A stretch of 64,000 bases of DNA, from NCBI GenBank assembly GCA_903910555.1, contig CAIVZZ010000013.1, positions 1 to 64,000 of the forward strand, written 5' to 3'. This document shows positions 8,035 to 16,218 of the stretch, in pieces (position 1 is the first letter of the stretch; each line of letters opens with the position of its first letter). A program made the translations under genes and the position numbers. Source of the DNA: an uncultured Gemmatimonadota bacterium (GTDB lineage Bacteria; Gemmatimonadota; Gemmatimonadetes; Gemmatimonadales; Gemmatimonadaceae). The notes below the pieces were generated by a model, which saw only the letters and a list, made by a program, of their open reading frames with translations, was not told where the DNA came from and did no database searches.

Positions 8035-11000
8035 ATGCTGCGGTCACTGATCCGCTTCGCGCTTCGTCAGCGCCTGCTGATCATCGGCGCCACGTTCCTC
8101 GTGGCCGCCGCCGGCATTCGCGCGTTCATTGCACTGCCGGTTGAGGCATTTCCAGACGTGGAAGATGTCCGCGTCGAGGTGATCTCGATCTGGAAGGGAC
8201 ATGCGGCCGAAGAAATAGAAAAACTCGTGACACTGCCGGTTGAGCGGCAGATGAACGGACTCCCCGGACTCACGAATCTCCGTTCAATCTCGATGTTCGG
8301 CCTGTCGTCGGTCTCGATGACGTTTCAGGACGGTACCACTGATTACTTCGCCCGCCAGCAGGTGATCGAGCAGCTTCAGAACGTGACGGTGCCCAGCGGC
8401 GTCCAGCCGGGGCTATCGTCACTTTCGAACTCCACCGGCGAGATCTTTCGGTATACGATCGCCGGAAAGCGTCCGCCCTTCGAGATGAAGGCGATCGAGG
8501 ACTGGACGATCGAGCCCGCTTTCCGCACGGTGCCTGGGATCGCAGATGTAGTCGGCTTTGGCGGATCGATCAAGCAATATCAGATCGATCTCGACCCCGC
8601 GAAACTGAACGGCTACGGCATTCCACTCGCGACCGTTGAAAGCGCGGTCGCGAATGCGAATCAAAACGCCGGCGGCGGCTACATCGAGCACGGTTTCGAA
8701 AAGCAGGTCGTGCGCGGCGTCGGCGTCTTCACTTCCGTGGACGATATCACCAAGGTTGCCGTCGCCGCGCGCAATGGTGCTGTCGTCACGGTCGGCGACC
8801 TCGGCACGGTGCACATCGGCGGCGCACCGCGCGAGGGAATCGTCGCGAAAGATTCCGCAGATGACGTCGTCGAGGGGATCGTCCTCATGCGCAAGGGCGA
8901 AAACGCGCTCGATGTGCTGAAAGACGTGCGTAAAAAGGCCGACGAGCTCAATGCGACGATCTTGCCAAAGGACGTCCGTCTCGTGCCGTTCTACGATCGA
9001 GCCGTGCTCGTGCATCACACGGTGAACACGGTCGAGGAGAATCTCGTCATCGGCGCGACGCTCGTGCTGGTGATCCTGATCGTGTTCCTGGGCGATTGGC
9101 GCAGCGCGGTGATCGTCGGGCTCGTGATTCCGCTCGCACTGCTCGGCGCGTTCATCCTCATGGACATCTGGCACGTCTCGGCGAATCTGATTTCGCTCGG
9201 CGCGGTGGATTTCGGCTTGATTGTCGACGCCGCCGTCGTAATGGTCGAAGCGTTCCTCGTGCGGCTGGCACTGGCCCCTCCCCCGACGGAAGAGCAGCTG
9301 CGCGAACGGCACGCAACGCTCGTCGCGTCGGAGCCATCGCACGAAGCGGCGTCCGATGCAGTGCACATGGAGCTCACAGGCGAGCACGCAACACCCACGC
9401 AGATCGAGCACACGGATTTCGCGATGCGCGCCGATATCGGCCGCCGGGAAATGTTTGCGCGCGTGGCCGAGACGATGGGGCGGCCGATTGTCTTCTCCAA
9501 AGCGATCGTGATCACGGCGTTCCTGCCGATTTTCACTTTTCAGCGGGTGGAGAAACGCATCTTCTCGCCGATGGCGTTCACGCTCTCTTTTGCGCTCGCC
9601 GGATCGCTTCTGCTCTGCATTACGCTCGTGCCCGTGCTCGCGAGCTGGTGGATGAAGGTGAAGCCAGGTCAGGACGAGCCACCAGCCGCGAGGTGGTTGC
9701 AGCGTACGTTCGCGCCGCTCCTCAACTGGGCGCTCGCGCATCAGCGGCGAACGGTCACCGCGGCGCTGCTCGCGCTGCTGGCCACCGGGGTGATCGCCTC
9801 GCGGCTTGGCACCGAGTTTCTCCCCGCGCTTGATGAAGGCAATATCTGGCTCACGGTGACGATGCCGGTGGGGATTTCCGTCGCGCAGGCGAAGGAGGTC
9901 GAGCGACAGGTGCGCGCCGTACTCCAGGGCTATCCCGAGGTCTCGCAGGTCGTCACTCAGCTTGGGCGGCCGGACGACGGCACCGATACCAAGGGGACGA
10001 ACAATCTCGAAGTGTACGCCGACCTGCGGCCCCGCGGCGAGTGGAAAACGGCGCATGACAAAGAAGCGCTGATCTCCATGATGGCCAAGCAGCTCGACGC
10101 GATCCCCGGCACCGAGATGAACTTCTCGCAGTATATCAAGGACAACGTCGACGAAGCGCTCTCCGGCGTGAAGGGCGAGTTGGTTGTGAAAGTGTTTGGC
10201 CCCGATCTCGAAGTGCTCCAGCGGAAGGCGGAGGAGATCGAGAATGTGATGGCGCGCGTTCCGGGAGTAGCCGATCTCGGAGTCGAGCAGCAGTTCGGGC
10301 AGCCGCAGCTGCGTTTTGAGTTCGATCGCGCCGCGCTCGCGAGCAATGGAATCACCGTGGCCGATGCGCACGATGCCGTGGAGACCGCGGTTGGCGGTCG
10401 CGCGGTCACACAGTTTCTCGATGGGGATCGTGTGTTCGACGTGAGCCTGCGCTACGACTCCACCGATCGTGACAATGCGCAGGCATTGAAGCATCTGATT
10501 GTGTACGGCGTCGATGGCCATGGCGTGCCGCTCGCGAGCATCGCGCACGTGGTGACCTCAGAAGGCGCGTCGCGTATTTCGCGCGAAGCCAACGAGCGGC
10601 GGATTGCCGTCAAGTGTTCCGTGCGCGGGCGCGATGAGGGCGGCTTTGTGGCCGAGGCGCAGAAGCTTGTGGCGAAGCAGGTGAGTTTGCCGCCAGGGTA
10701 TCGCGCGGTGTGGGGCGGGCAGTTCGAAAATCAGCGGCGGGCTACTGCGCGGCTCGCGATCATCGTCCCCGCGAGTATCGTGTTGATTTTCATTCTCTTG
10801 TTCAGCGCGTTTCAGTCGGTGAAATACGCGGCGCTGATTTTGGCGAACCTTCCATTCGCGTTGATCGGCGGCGTGGCCGCGCTCTGGCTGCGCGATATCA
10901 ATCTCAGCGTGTCGGCGGCCGTTGGATTTATTGCGCTCTTTGGCATCTCGGTGCAGAACGGCGTCATTCTCGTGACGGAGTTCAATCGTCTCCGGGACGA

Positions 11001-11253
11001 AGGCTTGCCACTAATCGAGGCGGTGCGGCGCGGGACCCTGCACCGCCTGCGCCCCGTGCTGATGATCGCGCTCATGGCGGCACTCGGCCTGCTGCCGGCC
11101 GCGCTATCGCATGGGATCGGCGCCGAGACCACGCGACCGTTTGCGACAGTTATCGTGGGTGGGCTGGCGACCTCGACCGTGCTCACGCTGCTGCTGCTGC
11201 CGATTCTCTACCTGATGTTCCACGAAGTGCCGCGCGAGGAGATTGCTAGATAG
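8035..11253 (+). CDS. Heavy-metal efflux RND transporter (CzcA/CusA family)
   Basis: This is a 1072-residue inner-membrane proton-driven pump with duplicated blocks of one plus five transmembrane helices and large periplasmic loops. HME-class features are visible: EAFPDVEDVRVEVIS near the N-terminus, and in TM4 the DFGLIVDAAVVMVEA motif (about residues 391-405), whose Asp, Asp and Glu correspond to the CzcA proton-relay acidic residues. FGISVQNGVILVTEFN is the matching TM10 motif. A cytoplasmic loop of about 60 residues, acidic and His-containing, sits between TM4 and the next helix. The ATG directly follows the adaptor stop codon. Substrate (divalent Co/Zn/Cd/Ni or monovalent Cu/Ag) is not decided by the sequence; the DFG...D...E motif favours divalent ions. 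Confidence 0.92.
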   Translation: MLRSLIRFALRQRLLIIGATFLVAAAGIRAFIALPVEAFPDVEDVRVEVISIWKGHAAEEIEKLVTLPVERQMNGLPGLTNLRSISMFGLSSVSMTFQDGTTDYFARQQVIEQLQNVTVPSGVQPGLSSLSNSTGEIFRYTIAGKRPPFEMKAIEDWTIEPAFRTVPGIADVVGFGGSIKQYQIDLDPAKLNGYGIPLATVESAVANANQNAGGGYIEHGFEKQVVRGVGVFTSVDDITKVAVAARNGAVVTVGDLGTVHIGGAPREGIVAKDSADDVVEGIVLMRKGENALDVLKDVRKKADELNATILPKDVRLVPFYDRAVLVHHTVNTVEENLVIGATLVLVILIVFLGDWRSAVIVGLVIPLALLGAFILMDIWHVSANLISLGAVDFGLIVDAAVVMVEAFLVRLALAPPPTEEQLRERHATLVASEPSHEAASDAVHMELTGEHATPTQIEHTDFAMRADIGRREMFARVAETMGRPIVFSKAIVITAFLPIFTFQRVEKRIFSPMAFTLSFALAGSLLLCITLVPVLASWWMKVKPGQDEPPAARWLQRTFAPLLNWALAHQRRTVTAALLALLATGVIASRLGTEFLPALDEGNIWLTVTMPVGISVAQAKEVERQVRAVLQGYPEVSQVVTQLGRPDDGTDTKGTNNLEVYADLRPRGEWKTAHDKEALISMMAKQLDAIPGTEMNFSQYIKDNVDEALSGVKGELVVKVFGPDLEVLQRKAEEIENVMARVPGVADLGVEQQFGQPQLRFEFDRAALASNGITVADAHDAVETAVGGRAVTQFLDGDRVFDVSLRYDSTDRDNAQALKHLIVYGVDGHGVPLASIAHVVTSEGASRISREANERRIAVKCSVRGRDEGGFVAEAQKLVAKQVSLPPGYRAVWGGQFENQRRATARLAIIVPASIVLIFILLFSAFQSVKYAALILANLPFALIGGVAALWLRDINLSVSAAVGFIALFGISVQNGVILVTEFNRLRDEGLPLIEAVRRGTLHRLRPVLMIALMAALGLLPAALSHGIGAETTRPFATVIVGGLATSTVLTLLLLPILYLMFHEVPREEIAR

Positions 11254-11280
11254 CGGACTCGCGGGCGACATTAGCAGGAC

Positions 11281-12714
11281 ATGGTATTCAACTCCGCCTC
11301 GTTCCTGGTCTTCTTTGCCGTCGTACTGGCGCTGCACAACACGCCACTCGGCTGGTCGACGCGGAAAGCCGTGCTGCTCTTTGCGAGCGCTGTTTTCTAC
11401 GCCGCGTGGAATCCGATATTCCTCGTACTGCTCGCCGCGTCGGTCGTCACGGACTGGTTTGTCGCGAGTAATATTGCGCGGACGGAAGAGCGCAGCCGGA
11501 GGCTCGCCTGGCTCTGCCTCTCGCTCACCACGAACCTCGGGCTGCTCGCCGTTTTTAAGTACGGCAACTTTCTCGCCGTAAACGTTGAACACCTCGCGGC
11601 CTGGGCCGGTTGGCAAATCGCGATTCCGCGCGTCACGCTTCCCCTCCCAGTCGGCATCTCATTCTACACGTTCGAAGCGCTGGCGTATTCGATCGATGTC
11701 TACCGGCGTAATGCGAAGCCGTGGACGCACTTTCGAGACTTCGCACTCTTTCTCACCTTCTTTCCGCATCTCGTCGCGGGCCCGATCGTGCGGCCCGCGG
11801 ACTTTCGGCCACAGCTCGACGAAGAGCGCCGCACACGGTGGCCGCAACTGTCATGGGGTTTCGCTTTGCTCGTGTTCGGCCTGTTTCAAAAGGTCGTGCT
11901 CGCGGATGGATTCCTGGCGCCGATCGTCGATGCGGTGTTCGACGTCAATGCGCACGCGGGCACGCGCGACGCATGGATCGGTGCGCTCGCGTTCTCGGCG
12001 CAGATCTTTTGTGATTTCTCGGGATACACGCTCTGCGCGATTGGAGCGGCGTTGGCACTCGGATTCCAGTTACCCGACAACTTCAATAGTCCCTACGCTG
12101 CCGTGGGCTTCACGGACTTCTGGCGGCGATGGCATGTGTCGCTCTCATCGTGGCTGCGCGACTATCTCTACGTCCCGCTCGGCGGCAATCGCGGGAACGC
12201 GGCGCGCACCGCGCTCAACTTGATGGTCACGATGCTGCTCGGCGGACTGTGGCATGGCGCATCGTGGACCTTTCTCGCGTGGGGAGGCGCGCACGGCGCG
12301 CTTCTCGTAGCCGAACGTGGAGTGAAGAGCGTGTGGCGGCGCGTTGTGACAGCACCACCTGCGGCGCCAGTGCGTGCGCTTCTTGGTGTATCGACGTTCA
12401 TCCTCGTCACCGCGGCATGGGTGCTCTTTCGCGCGCCGGATTTTACGACGGCGTTCCGTTTGCTCTCTGCGATGGTTGGCTCGGCGCCGGTCGGTCAGGC
12501 CGGAACTGTGCTGACTGCGAACTGGGAACTGTTCGTCGGATTTGCACTTCCGATCGGGCTCGTCGCGGCGCAGTCACGCTGCCGCTCGAGTGCACTCCAG
12601 GACGTGGTGGATCGCTGGCCGACCATGATGCGCGCGCTGCTGCTCGGATCGATGGTTGCGGCGATTGTGATATTCAACAGAGACGGGCGTGCCTTCATCT
12701 ATTTTCAGTTCTAG
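11281..12714 (+). CDS. MBOAT-family O-acyltransferase (AlgI/DltB-like)
   Basis: The 477-residue multi-spanning membrane protein has the AlgI-type start VFNSASFLVFFAVVLALH, the PLPVGISFYTFEALAYSIDVYR segment, GFTDFWRRWHVSLSSWLRDY with the first conserved His, and LLGGLWHGASWTFLAWGGAHG with the second, probably catalytic, His. Such proteins move acyl groups from the cytoplasm for O-acetylation of exopolysaccharide or other envelope polymers. It starts 27 bp after the RND gene and overlaps the next gene by 26 nt, so it may be transcribed with both. Confidence 0.93.
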   Translation: MVFNSASFLVFFAVVLALHNTPLGWSTRKAVLLFASAVFYAAWNPIFLVLLAASVVTDWFVASNIARTEERSRRLAWLCLSLTTNLGLLAVFKYGNFLAVNVEHLAAWAGWQIAIPRVTLPLPVGISFYTFEALAYSIDVYRRNAKPWTHFRDFALFLTFFPHLVAGPIVRPADFRPQLDEERRTRWPQLSWGFALLVFGLFQKVVLADGFLAPIVDAVFDVNAHAGTRDAWIGALAFSAQIFCDFSGYTLCAIGAALALGFQLPDNFNSPYAAVGFTDFWRRWHVSLSSWLRDYLYVPLGGNRGNAARTALNLMVTMLLGGLWHGASWTFLAWGGAHGALLVAERGVKSVWRRVVTAPPAAPVRALLGVSTFILVTAAWVLFRAPDFTTAFRLLSAMVGSAPVGQAGTVLTANWELFVGFALPIGLVAAQSRCRSSALQDVVDRWPTMMRALLLGSMVAAIVIFNRDGRAFIYFQF

Positions 12715-13738
12715 CGCCCGAGTTCCCCTCGGCGATCTCACCGCCCCGTGGCTGGGGGCGGTTGTGGTCGGCGCGGCACTGCTGATGGGGCTTGAGGCGG
12801 ACTTTCGCGCGCACGGCCAAACGCCGTACGTCGGAGATTCGCCCAGTGTCGTGGCGATCGTCGCGGATGAGGCGAAGCGCGCGGGGCCCGACGCGATTGT
12901 CGTTGCAGGATCTTCCCGCTCGGAGTACGACATCGACGCGCCGACGCTGTCTGCAGCGCTTGGCGGCCGACGAGTATTCCAGCTTGGGCAGTCGGGAGAG
13001 CCGTGCATGCCCGTACTCGAAGAGTTCGTGAACACCACCAACTTCGCCGGCACCATTATTTGCGGCGTGGAGCCAACCGGTTTGTTTGGTTTCGGCGAGC
13101 GCGACCGCGAGCGGACGGGAGAACCGCGGTATCCACTGCCGTCGGAGCGGTGGGATGACCGACTGGCGTTGCGTGCCCGGTTTTATCTCGAGAAGCATAT
13201 TGTGATTCTCGGGCGCGATCCGCGCGCGTACTTCGGTCGACTCGCCGGACATGGTACCTGGCCTCCACCGCCTCCGCCGCGTAACGTGCGCGCGACCGAT
13301 CGCGTGAGCCGGCTCACGTTCGGCACCGGACCGCTCGATACGACTGCGGCGGACATACGGAACGCTGGATTGTTCGAGATTGGTGGTGGCCGCGCGACGA
13401 CTCCCGACGAGCTCTCAGCGACGATCGACTATCTCAACGCGCTCGTCCGTCGATTTGCGGCACGCGGCGGGCGCGTGGTGTGGGTCGAGCTGCCGAGGAG
13501 CGGGCGAACGCGCGCCGTGGAAGACCGGCGATATCCGCGCGCGCAATACTGGGATAAGTTCGCGGCGCGAGTCGAGCCGGCGGGCTCTGCGTTCACCGTG
13601 AGCGACTCACCAGCACTCGCCGCGTTCAACTGCCCCGACGGATCACACCTCGATGCAGCGGCGGCGATTCCATTCACGCAGGAACTCGCCGCCGCGCTCG
13701 CATCGCGGATCCTGCCGCTCAAGAAGCCAGGTACTTGA
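12689..13738 (+). CDS. Membrane-anchored SGNH-like protein, partner of MBOAT
   Basis: The 349-residue protein starts at a GTG overlapping the MBOAT gene by 26 nt. One N-terminal hydrophobic segment (APWLGAVVVGAALLMGLEA) anchors a periplasmic domain. The segment IVVAGSSRSEYDID resembles the block I serine motif of SGNH/AlgJ-AlgX enzymes, and CPDGSHLDAAAAIPFTQEL has the Asp and His of block V. In alginate-type systems such a protein completes transfer of the acyl group from the MBOAT protein to the polymer, and that role is inferred here from pairing and motif. A Pro run (WPPPPPPR) sits mid-protein. Its last 20 nt overlap the convergent gene on the other strand. Confidence 0.65.
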   Translation: MPSSIFSSSARVPLGDLTAPWLGAVVVGAALLMGLEADFRAHGQTPYVGDSPSVVAIVADEAKRAGPDAIVVAGSSRSEYDIDAPTLSAALGGRRVFQLGQSGEPCMPVLEEFVNTTNFAGTIICGVEPTGLFGFGERDRERTGEPRYPLPSERWDDRLALRARFYLEKHIVILGRDPRAYFGRLAGHGTWPPPPPPRNVRATDRVSRLTFGTGPLDTTAADIRNAGLFEIGGGRATTPDELSATIDYLNALVRRFAARGGRVVWVELPRSGRTRAVEDRRYPRAQYWDKFAARVEPAGSAFTVSDSPALAAFNCPDGSHLDAAAAIPFTQELAAALASRILPLKKPGT

Positions 13739-14261
13739 TCAGCGGCGTGTAGTAGTTGTCGCGCCAACCGGTTGCCAGATGCTCGGCTTCGGCGGCGGGG
13801 AATCCAGTGTGGTCGAGTGAGAGTTTTGTGCCGGCGCCGCTTGGCGTGATGTTCCAGACGACGAGCGAGTACGCGCCGGCGGGCCAGCTCGCCGAGCGCC
13901 AGACCTGCACGATGTGCGAGTTGGGTGTGAGCTCGATCTGACGACCGGTGATATATCCGCCGAAGAGCGAGAACGCGCCGCCCGGTTCTTTGCTGATTGC
14001 GCTCGGTGCGGCGCTGGCGGGCATCGTTTTCGAGGCGGCGCTAAGCTTGAAGACGCCGTCGAACTGTTTGGCTTCGGTGAGCGCCGCATACACGCGCGCC
14101 GGCGTCGATTTAATAACGGCCTCGCGATGAATTGCGTCGGCGCTGTGGGAGATGCCGAGGTCACCCTGCGGTTCGGCTGCGTGGAGGAACTGGCGCGGAA
14201 TGGCGAGTGCGGCTGCGGATGCGGCGACTGTCTTGGCGAAAGTGCGGCGGGTCAGTTCCAC
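13719..14261 (-). CDS. Tat-exported SRPBCC-domain protein
   Basis: The 180-residue protein has a textbook twin-arginine signal, TRRTFAK followed by a hydrophobic Ala-rich stretch. The body resembles SRPBCC/polyketide-cyclase-like folds (AVIKSTPARVYAALTEAKQFDGVF at the start, LDHTGFPAAEAEHLATGWRDNYYTPLIKYL at the end), as in AHSA1-type proteins. The GTG at 14261 has GAGGG at a suitable distance. A longer ATG start at 14330 would lie inside the operator and was rejected. It is divergent from an ArsR-SRPBCC operon and shares its control region. The ligand is unknown. TatA and TatC are both encoded elsewhere in the window. Confidence 0.78.
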   Translation of the reverse strand: MELTRRTFAKTVAASAAALAIPRQFLHAAEPQGDLGISHSADAIHREAVIKSTPARVYAALTEAKQFDGVFKLSAASKTMPASAAPSAISKEPGGAFSLFGGYITGRQIELTPNSHIVQVWRSASWPAGAYSLVVWNITPSGAGTKLSLDHTGFPAAEAEHLATGWRDNYYTPLIKYLAS

Positions 14262-14312
14262 GGTGTGCCCTCGTGCGCTCGGGTGTGTGCGGGTCGTGTG
14301 TTCGTTCGATCT

Positions 14313-14340
14313 TGCGATAGTAAACAACATTGTTTACTAT
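14313..14340 (+). promoter_or_regulatory. Promoter of the arsR-SRPBCC operon
   Basis: A TTGCGA -35 box (14313-14318), a 16-bp spacer and a TACTAT -10 box (14335-14340). The expected transcription start about 7 bp after the -10 falls on or next to the GTG at 14347, so the arsR mRNA may be leaderless. This is a prediction from consensus only. Confidence 0.6.
14317..14340. promoter_or_regulatory. ArsR-type operator, perfect 11-bp inverted repeat
   Basis: ATAGTAAACAA, two bases, then TTGTTTACTAT form a perfect 24-bp palindrome, AT-rich against a GC-rich background. It covers the -10 boxes of both divergent promoters, so binding of the adjacent ArsR-family protein would repress both directions. 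The regulator assignment is inferred from adjacency. Confidence 0.8.
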
Positions 14341-14346
14341 TGTCAA
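14317..14346 (-). promoter_or_regulatory. Promoter of the divergent Tat-SRPBCC gene
   Basis: Reading on the minus strand, a consensus TTGACA (plus coordinates 14341-14346), an 18-bp spacer and TACTAT (14317-14322). It overlaps the opposite promoter almost completely, and the start at 14261 lies about 50 nt downstream. Confidence 0.6.
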
Positions 14347-14730
14347 GTGACGACACGCACCCGCCGAAAGCCGCGACCCACAACGCGGCGTGCCAGAACG
14401 CGATCCGCAGACGACCGCCTCGATCTTCTCTTCAAGGCGCTCGGCGACCGCACCCGCCGTGCACTGCTCGCGCGGCTCGCTGTCAAACCGCACATGATCA
14501 CGGAGCTGGCGGAGCCGTTTGCGATGTCGCTCCCGGCGGTGTCACGGCATATCAGAGTATTGGAAGAGGCCGGGCTCGTGACGCGGACGGTCGACGGGCG
14601 CGTGCACGAGTGCGCGCTGGTTGCGGGACCGCTCGAGACCGCGGACAGTTGGCTGCACCGTTACCGCCATTTTTGGACCGGGCAACTCGCATCACTTGCG
14701 CGCCACGTTGAAAAGGAGTCGCGGTCATGA
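14347..14730 (+). CDS. ArsR-family transcriptional regulator
   Basis: The 127-residue winged-helix repressor has a basic N-terminal extension, then the ArsR core LDLLFKALGDRTRRALLARLA, recognition helix FAMSLPAVSRHIRVLEEAGLV and wing TRTVDGRVHECAL. No metal-binding CxC in helix 3 or other Cys ligands are present, so it belongs to the non-metal type commonly paired with AHSA1-like genes. The GTG at 14347 is the first acceptable start after the operator. The gene overlaps the downstream SRPBCC gene by 4 nt and most likely represses its own operon and the divergent gene. Confidence 0.88.
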   Translation: MTTRTRRKPRPTTRRARTRSADDRLDLLFKALGDRTRRALLARLAVKPHMITELAEPFAMSLPAVSRHIRVLEEAGLVTRTVDGRVHECALVAGPLETADSWLHRYRHFWTGQLASLARHVEKESRS

Positions 14731-15167
14731 GTGAAGGTTCGAAGGTTGCGCTTGAAACGCGCAGGAGGATCAATGCGACTCCCGAGCGATTGTTCGCTGC
14801 GTGGACTGACCCCGCGCAAGTCACGGCGTGGTGGGGGCCGGAGGGCGTCGCGTGTATCGGCGCTGAGGTGGATTTGCGCGTCGGCGGGAAATACCGGATT
14901 GGAAACCGGCTGCCGGACGGGATGGAGATTTGGATTGTGGGATCGTTCTCCGTTGTTGATCGGCCGCGGCGGTTGGTGTATTCGTGGCTGATTGAGAACA
15001 TGCAGGGTGAGGAGGAGACGGTCACCGTGAGTTTTGAGGCGCGCCGTACGGCGACGGAAGTGATTGTGCTGCACGAGAAGATTTCGAATCAGGCGGCGCG
15101 GGATCAGCATGCGGTGGGATGGGAGGGGTGCCTTTCGGGGCTTGCTTCCTTTTTACTGCAGGGGTGA
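14727..15167 (+). CDS. SRPBCC/AHSA1-domain protein
   Basis: The 146-residue cytoplasmic protein has the AHSA1 (Aha1 C-terminal-like, CalC-type) pattern: ALETRRRINATPERLFAAWTDPAQVTAWWGPEG at the start, VDLRVGGKYRI, the middle GSFSVVDRPRRLVYSW, and the closing helix GWEGCLSGLASFLL. These small proteins bind hydrophobic ligands in a helix-grip cavity. Pairing with an ArsR regulator in an ATGA-overlapping operon is common in bacteria, but the ligand is generally not known. Confidence 0.88.
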   Translation: MSEGSKVALETRRRINATPERLFAAWTDPAQVTAWWGPEGVACIGAEVDLRVGGKYRIGNRLPDGMEIWIVGSFSVVDRPRRLVYSWLIENMQGEEETVTVSFEARRTATEVIVLHEKISNQAARDQHAVGWEGCLSGLASFLLQG

Positions 15168-15184
15168 GGGGCGAGAAACGGCGT

Positions 15185-15370
15185 GATGCAGAATGCAGAA
15201 GAGGAATGCGGGATTCGGGGTGGAGAGATGAGGGGCGAGGCCAGGGATGAGAGGCGAGGCCAGGGATGAGAGGCGAGAACGGGCGCGAACTCGATGTGAG
15301 TCGCGCCCGTTCTCATATCTCGCCGCTGGCCTCGCCCCTCAACCCCGCATTCCTCTTCTGCATTCTGCAT
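15185..15370. repeat. Large imperfect palindrome, family A, with central hairpin
   Basis: The left part starts GATGCAGAATGCAG at 15185 and continues through AGGAATGCGGGATTC and GAGGGGCGAGGCC. The right part is its inverse, ending with CTGCATTCTGCAT at 15358-15370. Within the left arm the unit GAGGCGAGGCCAGGGAT is tandemly repeated. The centre is a strong hairpin (see 15275-15314). The element fills the gap between two convergent genes and shares sequence with the arrays at 16006-16141 and 16729-17110. Confidence 0.8.
15275..15314. terminator. Hairpin between convergent genes, possible bidirectional terminator
   Basis: GAGAACGGGCGCGA (15275-15288) pairs perfectly with 15301-15314. The inner ACTC/GAGT extends the stem, leaving a loop of about 4 nt. 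No T-tract follows on either strand, so factor-independent termination is uncertain. The stem is identical to the hairpin at 16925-16966. Confidence 0.5.
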
Positions 15371-15388
15371 TGGAGGACAACTCCCCAC

Positions 15389-15913
15389 TCATTTCTTCTT
15401 CGGCTCAGCCTTCATCGGCGCCGCCGGCGCGGCCGGCAACTCCGACGCGGTAATATCATAAATCGCCCTCCACTCCCCTCCGCGATTCACAAATGTCGTG
15501 ACGTAGCTGCCACGATCGGACATCAGCACTTTTGTCGAGTCTTTTTTGTCGCGGATTTCGAGCGTGTAGGTCCCGTAGTCACTCGCGAGTGAATCCGCCG
15601 CGACCAACGTCGACCGCTGGAAATGCAGTTTCAGCGTGCCGATGGCGAACTCCCCGGCGAGATCTTTGCGAATCGCGTCAGAGCCTTTGACGGCAGGAGC
15701 GTTCGGGTCGATGACGATCGCGTCGGTTGTGTAGTAGCCGGTGACGATTGAATCGACGGCGCCGGTGTTGAACCAACGGTTCGCGTTGGCGTCGAGGGCG
15801 TCGATGGCTTTGCCGATCGCTGCGGTATCGGTTGTTGATCCGGCGCTTGCGCAGGCGGCGATTCCGGCGGCGATGACTAGAGCTGTGAGCGATTTTAGAA
15901 CGGTGCGGCGCAT
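15389..15913 (-). CDS. DUF4440/SnoaL-like lipoprotein
   Basis: The 174-residue product starts at the ATG at 15913, giving a lipoprotein leader (RRTVLKSLTALVIAAGIAACAS, lipid-attachment Cys near residue 21). An open frame extends 85 codons farther upstream but only through the family A repeat, so it was rejected. The mature part resembles NTF2-like DUF4440 proteins: AIGKAIDALDANANRWFNTGAVDSIVTGYYTTDAIVI and the closing GGEWRAIYDITAS. The tail PMKAEPKKK is basic. The role of such periplasmic SnoaL-like domains is generally unknown. Confidence 0.75.
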   Translation of the reverse strand: MRRTVLKSLTALVIAAGIAACASAGSTTDTAAIGKAIDALDANANRWFNTGAVDSIVTGYYTTDAIVIDPNAPAVKGSDAIRKDLAGEFAIGTLKLHFQRSTLVAADSLASDYGTYTLEIRDKKDSTKVLMSDRGSYVTTFVNRGGEWRAIYDITASELPAAPAAPMKAEPKKK

Positions 15914-16005
15914 GTGAGGAGCTCCGGGCGCTGGAGTGATGAGGCCTTGACTACGCACCGAACTTGGCACGGCAGGGGTGGAGGGGCCAGTCTGGGGGGA
16001 CTGGT

Positions 16006-16141
16006 GATGCAGAATGCAGGAGAGGAATGCGGGATTGGGATGAGATGTGAGGGGCGAGATGGGATGCGGGATCGGGAATTTCGACCCGATGCAGAATGCA
16101 GGAGAGGAATGCGAGATTCGGGGTGGAGAGGCGAGTGTTGA
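16006..16141. repeat. Family A repeat, two direct copies
   Basis: GATGCAGAATGCAG starts at 16006 and again at 16088, each followed by GAGAGGAATGCG and a GGGATGAG or GGGTGGAG continuation. Between the copies lies ATGCGGGATCGGGAATTTCG, also seen in the array at 16729-17110. The central hairpin of the full-length element is absent. It fills most of the gap between the DUF4440 gene and the DUF4160 gene. Confidence 0.75.
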
Positions 16142-16218
16142 GGTGGATGCGGTAATGCGGCGAGCCACGCGGTGAATCGATGACGCTTCGCTACGGAGAT
16201 CGCGGTATCGTGTTCACC

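Noticed and set aside
8419-10548. Open reading frame of 709 codons on the minus strand
   Set aside because: It lies wholly antisense to the well-supported RND transporter gene, is rich in Arg, His and Asp, and shows no domain. It is a GC-rich shadow frame.
15914-16168. N-terminal extension of the DUF4440 gene upstream of 15913
   Set aside because: The extension translates only repeat sequence and would bury the lipoprotein leader in the middle of the protein.
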